16,293 nucleotides of DNA from Jimgerdemannia flammicorona (lineage: Eukaryota > Mucoromycota > Endogonomycetes > Endogonales > Endogonaceae). Below, piece by piece: positions 8,425-16,050 of this stretch; the stretch's first letter is position 1; every line of letters begins with the position of its first letter. A program made the position numbers and the translations under genes. Below the pieces are notes generated by a model. It ran no database searches. It was not told where the DNA came from and worked only from the letters and a program-made list of their open reading frames with translations. The stretch lies in the NCBI GenBank assembly GCA_003990745.1, contig RBNI01003262.1, positions 1-16,293 of the forward strand, written 5' to 3'.

Positions 8425-9204
8425 ATGCCTGCTGCTCACCAAACCTCAAGGTCAAGGAATTACTAAGGTACCTCAGTTGAAGAAAGGATATTCTAAGACA
8501 TCAGAAGAGCCATAAGGACCCACACAAAAAGGACTCCTAGTCTTAACCTGGATACTGGAGATCCTTATCACTTTATTCTCTACTGCTATAAAATAGAAAC
8601 AAGAATCACCATTGCTAGCAAATGCCTCTAAATATGACAGAAGTACAAAATAGGAAACCTTCTCTACTGAGAGTTCTCACAGGCCAGCTCTCAAGAGTTA
8701 CAAGATGCTACTCCTATGGATATATATGAAGTAAGGATAGCTAAGAAGATTCATCAGATCTTCAGACATACATCATGGTCAATCTCCAACTTAGAGTATA
8801 TTAGAGTCTCAGATTTCAGAGATCTATCAACCTGCCATATCAATGCACTAGAAGTCAGGATGGCTACAGAAGCCCAGTCCACTATCACTCTCAATAGTGA
8901 TGAAGTAGAAGACTTCTGGTATCCCATCCTCCAGGACAACCTAGATCAATTCCTACAAGGATTGATCTCAGTATTCCAAGGCCCAAGCATCCAGATTAGA
9001 CCTTCCTAAGACCCCACATTTGTTCCTTATTTTGTGGAAGAGAATGTCATATATTGGAGAGCTCCTACTGAATATGATGATATTATTGGCAATGACATCA
9101 TCCCATGCAACATACATAAAATGACAGATGAAACATTTGCAGATCTCATCTTTTTCAGTGATGATGAGGATGAAGTCCCCATAGTCTTGAACATTCTGCT
9201 CTAA
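8425..9204 (+). pseudogene. Second accessory ORF copy (aORF-2), unknown function, six in-frame stops
   Basis: A 259-residue frame, diverged from aORF-1 but collinear with it: both begin MPA and both reach NL.YI at residue 122. Matching stretches are YEVRIAKK, NLEYIRVSDFRDLS, NALEVRM, LQDNLDQFLQGL, FADLIFFS and a C-terminal VLN motif. It has about 13 extra residues before FADLI and an acidic run SDDEDE. Stops lie at 8464, 8494, 8629, 8635, 8668 and 9007. There is no net frameshift, so decay was by base substitution. The surrounding DNA has almost no CpG, so this copy looks older than aORF-1. No pol sequence survives upstream, and the host element B2 is identified only by this ORF and the LTR remains beyond it. 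Function is unknown. Confidence 0.75.
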
Positions 9205-9305
9205 GTCCCTTAGTTATACTGAATTATGCCAGCATTCTTTTCCTGTATAACAGCTATTCCTCCACTGGCATTCTGATCTTATGTGACTTAGAATTATATC
9301 AGCAC
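9205..9305 (+). repeat. Left part of the B2 LTR, interrupted by A2
   Basis: This stretch between the aORF-2 stop and A2 continues at 15417 once A2 is removed. The exact LTR start was not found because the expected polypurine tract and TGTAATA are not recognisable. An imperfect repeat unit, GAATTATGCCAGCATTC at 9221, recurs at 9291 and 15439. Confidence 0.5.
9301..9305. repeat. A2 target-site duplication, left copy (AGCAC)
   Basis: AGCAC directly abuts the LTR start at 9306 and is repeated directly after the other LTR at 15417-15421. Five bases is the usual size for Ty3/gypsy integration. Confidence 0.9.
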
Positions 9306-9770
9306 TGTAACAGTTCTAGTTTCTTTAAGAGGAAGTAACTAAATCTGGAAGTTCTAGTTGGCCTAAAGTAGCTTAAAGAGATACTTAAAGGTTCAAGTAT
9401 TCTGGAAGAATTTCTGGGAGAAAATATTCTGAGCTTTATTCAGGTAGAGAATAAGGATATTTATATATGATCTGAAAGAAAGATCCAAAAGGATCTTGGA
9501 AAGAAAGAGAAATACCAAGAAATAGGTTCTTGGCAAAGCTGACTAATACTATTCTACAATGTTCCAAAAGGTTCCATGACTAGCTGAGATAAGATACTTG
9601 GTGCTAAGGAAAGACAAGAATGTTCTAGTAGTGTCTGGGTGCTGAGAAAAGATTTCTAAGCAAGTAGAAGGTGCTGGAACATAGTAGAATATTCAAGAAA
9701 TGACAAGAAAAGACTGACTAAAAGATATGAAAAATATACTAAGACTAAATATAACTGTGAAATTGTTACA
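9306..9770 (-). repeat. A2 3' LTR (465 bp)
   Basis: On the plus strand it runs TGTAACAG to TTGTTACA. It aligns without gaps to 14952-15416 with about 43 differences by eye, nearly all transitions. The minus-strand TATATAAAT is at 9459-9467 and the polyadenylation signal (TTTATT on plus) at 9435-9440. Confidence 0.93.
9687..9699 (-). promoter_or_regulatory. Heat-shock-element match in the A2 3' LTR
   Basis: GAATATTCAAGAA fits GAAnnTTCnnGAA exactly. The other LTR keeps the same consensus at 15333-15345 despite one substitution, and A1 has the equivalent block. Confidence 0.45.
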
Positions 9771-9783
9771 TCCCTCCCTTCTT
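9771..9783 (-). promoter_or_regulatory. A2 polypurine tract
   Basis: On the minus strand AAGAAGGGAGGGA ends directly at the 3' LTR, the expected plus-strand primer position. Confidence 0.85.
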
Positions 9784-10071
9784 AAGAACTAATATCCTCA
9801 TTGAGTTCTTAGGTAACACAAGGCTAGATATACTTAACCAAAATTTCTCAAACTTGTATTGATATATTGGCAGAGATTGGCCATTCTTATATAGGGCAGA
9901 GGGCCTATTACCAGACTAACTAACTAGGAGGGGTTTGAACTCAGCTAGTAACTTCATTTCAGTGGACTTTTTGTTTATTAAATGTTCTGCTGATTCCAGG
10001 GTTCCAAAGTAAACTTCTAATGCATAAGGCACTGATCATTGCCATAGGTTGTTAATAATCCAAGGAAGTCA
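9784..10071 (-). other. A2 3' UTR with conserved hairpins
   Basis: Hairpin 9785-9809 reads, on the minus strand, AGAACTCAATG and TATTAGTTCT around AGGA, with one bulged C as A1 has one bulged T. Further upstream in sense, near 9868-9942, are TTCAAACC, GGCCCT and ATGGCCAATC, as in A1 and B1. The first codons up to 10036 may be a read-through pol tail. Confidence 0.7.
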
Positions 10072-12134
10072 CTACAGAGATTGAGCAATGTATTTTGCCT
10101 TAAAGTCTTGAACTAGATCTTGAGAGTTCTTAAGGTTGACCAGTGGTTCTCAGGTAGCATCATATTCAGGATAACCCATCCACTTGACTAGGTATTCAGG
10201 ATGGTAGTAGCAGATTCATTTGTCAAGAATTTTCTCAGCTTCATACTCAATATAGTCTTCAATAATCACAGAGGCGGAAGGTTTAGGAATTCAACTAGAG
10301 TAGGGTGGTGACTGGTTCTAGGTCTTGAGGTGTGACACATAAAAGACTAGATGTATTCTTATGGTTTCAGGTAGCTTGAGATGGTAGGAGGATGCAGAGA
10401 CTTGTTCAGTGATCTCGAAAGATCCAATATACTTGGGTTGGAACTTGTTTGAAGGGCAGTTGACTTGAGATTGTATCTTGAGGTTCTCAGTAGATAGTAG
10501 GACTTAATCTCCAACAATATAAGTGACATCATGGCATTTCTTGTCAGCATACTTGACTTAATGCTGTTGAGCCTTCTGAAGATTCATGGTAGTAATCTTA
10601 AGTAGTTCATCCATTTTGTCTGTAAGGTTCTTGGCAGTTGGGACTTGTATTTGACTGGTTTTCTTGAAAGAGAATAGACTTGCAGGGGTCTCAGGATCTT
10701 GACTGTGGAGTAACTGAAAAGGGGAAAGACCAGTAGATGATTGGACAGCATTGTTATATATAAACTCCACATAAGTCAGATAGATGTCTCAATTATCTTG
10801 CTCATAAGAAACATAGTTTCTAAGCATTTGTTCTAGAGTTCTGTTCATGTGCTCAGTTTGTCCATCAGTTTGTAAGTGAAAGGCAGTAGACATAGCCAAT
10901 TGAGTTCCCAGAGTCTTGAAGAGGGTTTGCCAGAAGTGGCTGGTGAACTTGGGGTCACAATCGCTAACAATTACTCATAGTAGACCATAGTGATGAAAGA
11001 TGGACTTGAAGAGGATTCTTACAATCTCGGGTGCAGTAGTATTGATAGTGGTTGGTTTAGCAACCATAGTCTTAATCAGGCAGTCAATGAATATGATGAT
11101 AGCATCAGCACCAGATTGGGTTCATAGTAGTTGAGTTACAAAGTCCATAGTGACTTGCTTAAACTTCTTGATAGGAATTGGCAGTAGTTATAGCAAACCA
11201 GTGAGTACTTGATTAATAGACTTGTTGTGCTGACATAGATTATAGCTAGCAACATAGTTCTTGATTTCCTTGACCATATTTGGCCAATAGTAGTAGTATT
11301 GGATGTTCTTGACAGTCTTCTCAATTTCCAGGTAACTGGTGAGAGAGGAGTCATAGTGTTTTTGCAAAACCTTATAGCATAGATTCATGTTTTCAGATAG
11401 GTAGACTTGGTCTTGATGATAGATCAGATTGTTCTTGACAGTATATGTATCCTTGAGTTTATTTGAGAAGACTCTAGTGGCAACTGTATCTTCTTTGTAA
11501 GCTTGCCTGATTTGGTCTAGGAATTCTGATGCCAAGGTGACTTGAATGATTGTAGTGAGGTCTAGGTGTCTTGGTAAGGCATCTGGTACTACAAGTGTCT
11601 TGCTGAGCTTATAGATAATTATCAGATTGAAGGTTTGAAGCTTGAGGCTCTACTTGGCTTATAGATGTGATAGAGTAGGTTGGGTATTGATATACTTGAG
11701 AGATTGATAATCAGTAATGACATCAAACTCAACACCTTCTAGATAGCATCACCAGTAGTCTAGTATATGTATTATTGCTAGTAGTTTCTTCTTGTGAGTA
11801 GCTAGCTTTTGTTCAGCTGGAGCCAGCTTGCGGGACTCAAAGGCAATAGAGTGATGTCCTTTACCATCATTTTGTGACAGGACTACTCCAATGGCAAAAT
11901 TTGATACATTAGTAGTGACTCTGAATTTTAGGCCTTGATCTGCATTATACAGGACTGGAGTATGGGTCAGGTGGTTCTTAAGTTCTTGAAAGGCTTGTTG
12001 ATAGAAGAGATCTTAGGTGTAGGGTATATAGTAGTCTGAGTGTAGGGCCTTCCCAATGAGGTTAGTCAGTGGCTCAGCAATATCAGAGAAGTTTCTAACA
12101 AAGCAGCAATAATAGCTAGCTAGACCAAGGAAGG
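10072..12134 (-). pseudogene. pol: A2 pol, 3' part: RNase H, integrase, chromodomain
   Basis: This part is in a different frame from the upstream RT. Relative to A1, four bases (AGGT) are missing after GAACTC at 12134/12135. RNase H is heavily altered (TTNVS where A1 has TTDAS; the HEKELLAI site is also changed), so catalytic residues are damaged. Integrase retains the zinc-finger Cys pair (YNLCQH) and a core with Asp at 10962 and Glu at 10854, exactly DX35E. The chromodomain is at about 10130-10250 (YLVKWMGYPEYDAT). Stops occur at 12015, 11751, 11661, 11652, 11190, 11124, 10977, 10791, 10560, 10506, 10320, 10293, 10218 and 10152 (first base on the minus strand). Several are TGG-derived, so both strands were mutated. 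The first terminal stop is at 10074 and a possible longer tail ends at 10036. Confidence 0.9.
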
Positions 12135-13127
12135 GAGTTCTGTGAGGTTTGACAGAATGGGCCATTCTTCAATTGCTTCTATCTTGTGTGGGTCTACTTG
12201 AATTCCTTGTGTAGAGACAATGTAGCCAAGGTATTCAACTTGTTCCTTGAAGAATTCACACTTCTTGAGCTTGGCATAAAGCTTGTGTTTTCACAGAACC
12301 TCCAGGACTATTCAAATATGTTTGAGGTATTCTTCTTTAGTTGTACTAAAGATCAGAATGTTATCAAGATATACCAACAGAAAAATAAATAGTTGGTCCT
12401 TGAATATCTTATTCATCAGAGTCTGGAATATAGCAGGTGCATTGGTGAGACCAAATGCTAAGACCAGGAATTCGTAGAGTCCAAAGAGGATCATAAATAT
12501 AGTCTTGAGAATGTCTTCTGGCTTGATTCGAATCTAGTGGTATCCTGACATGAGATCTAACTTAGTGAAGTACTTGGCATTCTTGAGAGTATCAAAGATT
12601 TGATCAATCAAGGATAATGGATAGTAGTTTTTGACAGTGAGTTTGTTGAGTGTATGATAGTCTATATACATTTGCAGGGTACCATCCTTCTTCTTGACAA
12701 ATAAGACTGGTGAGCCATAAGGAGATTTACTTAGCTAGATGGCTCCTCATACAAGTAGTTCTTCTAGTTCCTTCTTGACTGCTTTAATTTCAAGTAGTGA
12801 CATGTGGTACATATATTTCTTAGGTAGTACAGCTCCTAGGGTCAGTTCAATTTCATGATCAACTTCTTGTGTAGGTGGTAGATCAGGTAGCTTGTCTGGA
12901 AAGACATCCTCAAATTCCTCTAGTAATAGCTTGACACTTTTATTGACTGATAGTCTCTTGTCTTGTTTCTTGGGGCAGATCATTACAATAAAGGCATGCA
13001 TTGCCTTCTTGAGTGCTTTCTTATACTATATAGCTGACAGTATTGCAATCTGGGTCTTGCTCATGGTCTTGTCTGTCTTAATCATAATGTTGGCTCTATC
13101 TTGAAGTAGGGTGACTTTATTCTTACA
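12135..13127 (-). pseudogene. pol: A2 pol, reverse transcriptase domain
   Basis: It follows the protease in the same frame. A linker rich in Leu and Glu carries the usual chromovirus VDHEIEL. The RT motifs are [43 protein letters not shown] and VYLDNILIFS. The last is the polymerase active site, where the second catalytic Asp is Asn (codon AAC at 12360-12362), a G-to-A change that would abolish catalysis. Both A1 and B1 keep IDD here. Stops lie at 13028, 12749, 12737, 12536, 12314 and 12293. The domain ends at the four-base deletion near 12134, where the A1 counterpart continues into [11 protein letters not shown]. Confidence 0.92.
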
Positions 13128-13472
13128 CCAATCAATATCTGGATTGTATTTTATAAGCCAGGGTTTTTCTAAGATCAGGTTATGATCTCCTAGTAGTGCA
13201 ACCTCAAAGTCTACTCATTCCCAATATTTCTGGATCTTAATGGGCAGTTTGGCAGCAATTGACTTGATGGGGTGCAGAGTACCATCTACAGTGACTATAC
13301 TATTAATCTTGGGTGCAGGCTTGGTGAGAATCTTGAGGTTTTTGATGAGATTCTGATTGATGAAGTTCCCTACAGCTCCACTATCTATGAGTACTTGAAC
13401 TTCTTTTTCTTTGACTAGGTCTTTGAAAATGAGCATAGCTTGAGCTTAATTTTCATTAAGACTTGCTGCTTG
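13128..13472 (-). pseudogene. A2 retropepsin-like aspartic protease domain
   Basis: The active-site motif is VLIDSGAVGNFI, with the DSGA codons at about 13374-13385. The flap and C-terminal part end in ILEKPWLIKYNPDIDW, the pattern that typically closes Ty3/gypsy proteases (ILG.PWL..HNP.IDW). The usual Gly is Glu here, consistent with a G-to-A change. There are two stops: TAA at 13448, in the linker from the dUTPase, and TGA at 13217. The enzyme would cleave the Gag-Pol polyprotein during particle maturation. Confidence 0.88.
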
Positions 13473-13880
13473 ATCAGTGCTGCCAAAACCCTTTTGATCT
13501 CATTTGGTTTCAGAGAGTTCTTGGACTTCTGTAATCTTGAGTTGACTGGCTTTTTCCAGGATCATTTGCACAACTCGGTCTCCTTCTTTAACTATGTAGT
13601 CTTGATCCTTCTAGTTGACAAGCAAGACTTGAACTTATCCTCAAAAGTCTGAGTCAATGACACCAGTACCTACATCTAAATGATATTTGATACTAAGTCC
13701 TGATCATGGTGCAATTCTAGCATAATGTCCTTCAGGACATTGGACTGCAATTCCAGTAGGCACTAGAGTGCAGTCCTTGGCTGGAATAGTGACTTGTTTG
13801 ACTGAGTGTAGGTCAAGACCAATGGCTCCTTCTGTTTGATATTGAGAGACCTGGGCCTTTGGATAAAGCTTCTTGACCTT
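13473..13880 (-). pseudogene. dut: dUTPase domain within A2 Gag-Pol
   Basis: A 136-codon domain carries all five motifs of trimeric dUTP pyrophosphatase in order. It opens with KVKKLYPKAQ, typical of the family start. Motif I is AIGLDLHS; motif II is SGLS, with the preceding Arg position a stop; motif III is GVIDSDF followed by a stop and G, with the catalytic Asp kept; motif IV is GDRVVQMI; motif V is DQKGFGSTD, its leading Arg position a stop. The usual uracil-stacking Tyr of motif III is Phe. The enzyme would hydrolyse dUTP to dUMP and keep uracil out of element cDNA. It lies in the same frame as the zinc knuckle upstream and the protease downstream, as in betaretroviruses. Stops are at 13706, 13643, 13637, 13613 and 13502. 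The identification is strong. Confidence 0.92.
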
Positions 13881-14861
13881 GAGCTCAAGTTGACTGGTAG
13901 TGGGATTGACAGATGTGTTCTTAGACAACATAGTGACTGGTCTTGAGGGTTTGCTAGTCTTCCTAGGACATTTGGTTGCAATGTGCCCTGTCTGGTAACA
14001 GAAGAAACAAGCTCTGAATTTCTTCAGATAGTCCTTTTCTTCAGGGGTGAGCTTAGTGTTCTTTTTATTCATAGTGTCTAAGTCTATTAGTGCTGGGCCA
14101 ACTGTCCTTGGTTGGTTTCTGTAGCAGTTCTCAAAGTGGTTCTTTTTGTAGTATTCTGGTTTGAAGCAGTTGCCAAAGGTGATGATATCAAATCTATTGG
14201 TGATTCTCATGGCTTCATCAAGAGTTTTGAACTCTTCTAGCTCAACCTTGACTTGTGTGTTTCCCTTCAGACCTCAGACATAGTGGTCTATCTTTTCATC
14301 CTCAGATACTGCTGATAGCTTGAGTAGGATTGACAAGAATTGTGTATTATAGCTTTACACAGACTTGAGTTGCTTGATGTTCACTAGCTTGTCCCTGGCT
14401 AGCTTGGTGGTATTAGCAGGTTTGAACTGCTTGTGAAGAGCTCTCTTGAAAGCTTCCCAATCTCTGATTCATGCATATAAGTGTACATATATAACCATAA
14501 TATGATTGTGCCACCAGATGGCTACATTTCCTTAGAGAAGTGTGGTGGCAAATTGGACTTACATGTCATCTTCCATTCTTGTGAGCTCGAAGTATTGATC
14601 CAATTGAAAGGTCTATACATCTGTAGATAGTCCTTCTTGATGGCTGTCAAAGGTATCTGGCTTGAGTAGCTTGAAACTGACTGGTGCTATAGCAGGATAT
14701 AATGTACCTGTAGTTTGTATTTTCTGCTGTTCTAGTTGTGCTTGAAGTTCTTGAATTTGGTGGACCATGGCATTGATTATATCTTCTATGTTGAGCTGTA
14801 ATTCTCCTGCTTCTTCTATAGCAGAGGGGTCTGACTGGTAGACTGACTCTTCATGGCTCAT
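13881..14861 (-). pseudogene. gag: A2 Gag: capsid-like domain and zinc-knuckle nucleocapsid
   Basis: The ATG at 14861 opens MSHEESVYQSDPS, a polar N-terminus with a Gln-rich helical stretch (HQIQELQAQLEQQK) that could form a coiled coil. The middle matches the retrotransposon Gag domain: NVAIWWHNH, WEAFKRALHKQFKP, RDKLVNIKQLKS, SYNTQFLSIL and SEDEKIDHYV. A single CCHC knuckle, CFFCYQTGHIATKC, lies at 13968-14009 and would bind genomic RNA. Stops are at 14615, 14561, 14534, 14471, 14357 and 14276. The frame then runs straight into the dUTPase with no stop or shift at the boundary, so Gag and Pol appear to have been one fused ORF. That is common in chromoviruses. Confidence 0.9.
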
Positions 14862-14951
14862 TTCGGGTTCATGTAACTAGTTGTGACTGGTTTCCAAATT
14901 TGTGTGATGTTTCTTAATAAGGCAAGGTGTAACAACACTGCTACTACTAAG
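14862..14951 (-). promoter_or_regulatory. A2 leader between 5' LTR and Gag, expected primer-binding site
   Basis: The 90-base leader begins CTTAGTAGTAGCAGTG on the minus strand. A tRNA-primed element would usually show TGG just inside the LTR, but none is visible. No match to the start of R that would indicate self-priming was found either. Confidence 0.5.
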
Positions 14952-15416
14952 TGTAATAGTTCTAGTTTCTTTAAGAGAAAGTGACTAAATCTGAAAGTTC
15001 TAGTTGGCCTAAAGTAGCTCAAAGAGATATTTAAAGGTTCAAGTGTTCTGAAAGGATTTTTGAGAGAAAATATTCTGAGCTTTATTCAGGCAAAGAACAA
15101 GGATATTTATATATGATCTGAAAGAAAGATCTGGAAGAATCTTGGAAAGAAAGAGAAATGCCAAGAAATAGGTTCTTGACAAAGCTAACTAATACTATTC
15201 TACAATGTTCTGAAAGGTTCCATGACTAGCTGAGATAAGATACTTGGTGCCAAGGAAAGACAAGAATATTCTAGTGATATCTAGATACCAAGAGAAGGTT
15301 TCTAAGCAAGTAGAAGGTGCCAGAACATAGTAGAATGTTCAAGAAATGACAATAAAATACTGACTAAAAGATGTGAAAAATATACTAAGACTAAATATGA
15401 CTGTGAAATTGTTATA
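14952..15416 (-). repeat. A2 5' LTR (465 bp)
   Basis: It is the gap-free partner of 9306-9770. The minus-strand TATATAAAT is at 15105-15113 and the polyadenylation signal at 15081-15086 (TTTATT on plus). The terminal dinucleotide is damaged: the plus-strand end is TTGTTATA where the other copy has TTGTTACA. Confidence 0.93.
15333..15345 (-). promoter_or_regulatory. Heat-shock-element match in the A2 5' LTR
   Basis: GAATGTTCAAGAA keeps GAAnnTTCnnGAA although it differs from the other LTR copy by one base, which falls in a spacer position. Confidence 0.45.
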
Positions 15417-15421
15417 AGCAC
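15417..15421. repeat. A2 target-site duplication, right copy (AGCAC)
   Basis: Identical to 9301-9305, immediately outside the A2 LTR. Confidence 0.9.
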
Positions 15422-16050
15422 CTTTTTCCTATATTATTGAAATTATACCAGTATCCTGAACCTATACAACCATCTATGCCAACACTAGAACTTGGCAGTT
15501 TTCTGTATTCCAGTATTTTATTTAGTTATTGGAATTTATATTTAGCTTTATATCTTAGCAACTATTAAATTATATTTTGTATAAATACCCCTCTTATTTT
15601 CTTCGAAATAAAGTCAGTTCCTCTCAGTATAATATATACAATTCCTTGCAAGCAATCTAAAAGAGATAATAAGACAGTTTAAAGATAAGAAGTTTGAAGA
15701 CTATAAGATCTTAAGAAGATACTCCAATAAGAACTTGCTTATAACAAACTTGAGTTAGTCTAAGAGATACACCTTGAAGAGAATCTGATATATTTGAAGG
15801 ACTTAGCAACCACTATATAATATTATATAAGAATTTCTTTTTTTACTGTTATACTAGTTATAAAGTTTTGATAGATAATCTTCTAAGTTTCTTTTTTATA
15901 ACTTATACCCTCTCTATCTTGAATTAGTTTACTATATCTATTATAAAGTAGTAGAAGAGAGATAATAGTAATAAGTTGTCTTTTTATCAGTATCAGATCA
16001 GTGCTTTCTCTACTTTTTTATAGTTTCTAGTATCTCTGATTATATCTAGA
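15422..16050 (+). repeat. Right part of the B2 LTR, interrupted by A2
   Basis: TATAAATACCCC at 15580 and GAAATAAAG at about 15606 closely match the B1 LTR at 7627-7660. Weak similarity to the distal B1 LTR continues to about 15830 (ACCTTGAA, CACTATATAA). With A2 removed, the TATA box lies about 260 bp after the aORF-2 stop, comparable with 345 bp in B1. The right end is not determined. Confidence 0.55.

Larger units (their letters stand above)
9306..15416 (-). mobile_element. Element A2: complete but decayed chromovirus carrying a dUTPase
   Basis: Two equal-length 465-bp LTRs, a 5-bp target-site duplication and a full internal region define this 6111-bp element on the minus strand. Coding order is Gag, zinc knuckle, dUTPase, protease, RT in one frame, then RNase H, integrase and chromodomain shifted by a four-base loss. 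I count about 33 in-frame stops. It belongs to the same lineage as A1. CpG is almost absent (about ten by eye in 6.1 kb). Confidence 0.93.

Noticed and set aside
12186..13652. Plus-strand open frames across A2 RT, protease and dUTPase
   Set aside because: They are antisense to clear retroelement domains and lack motifs.
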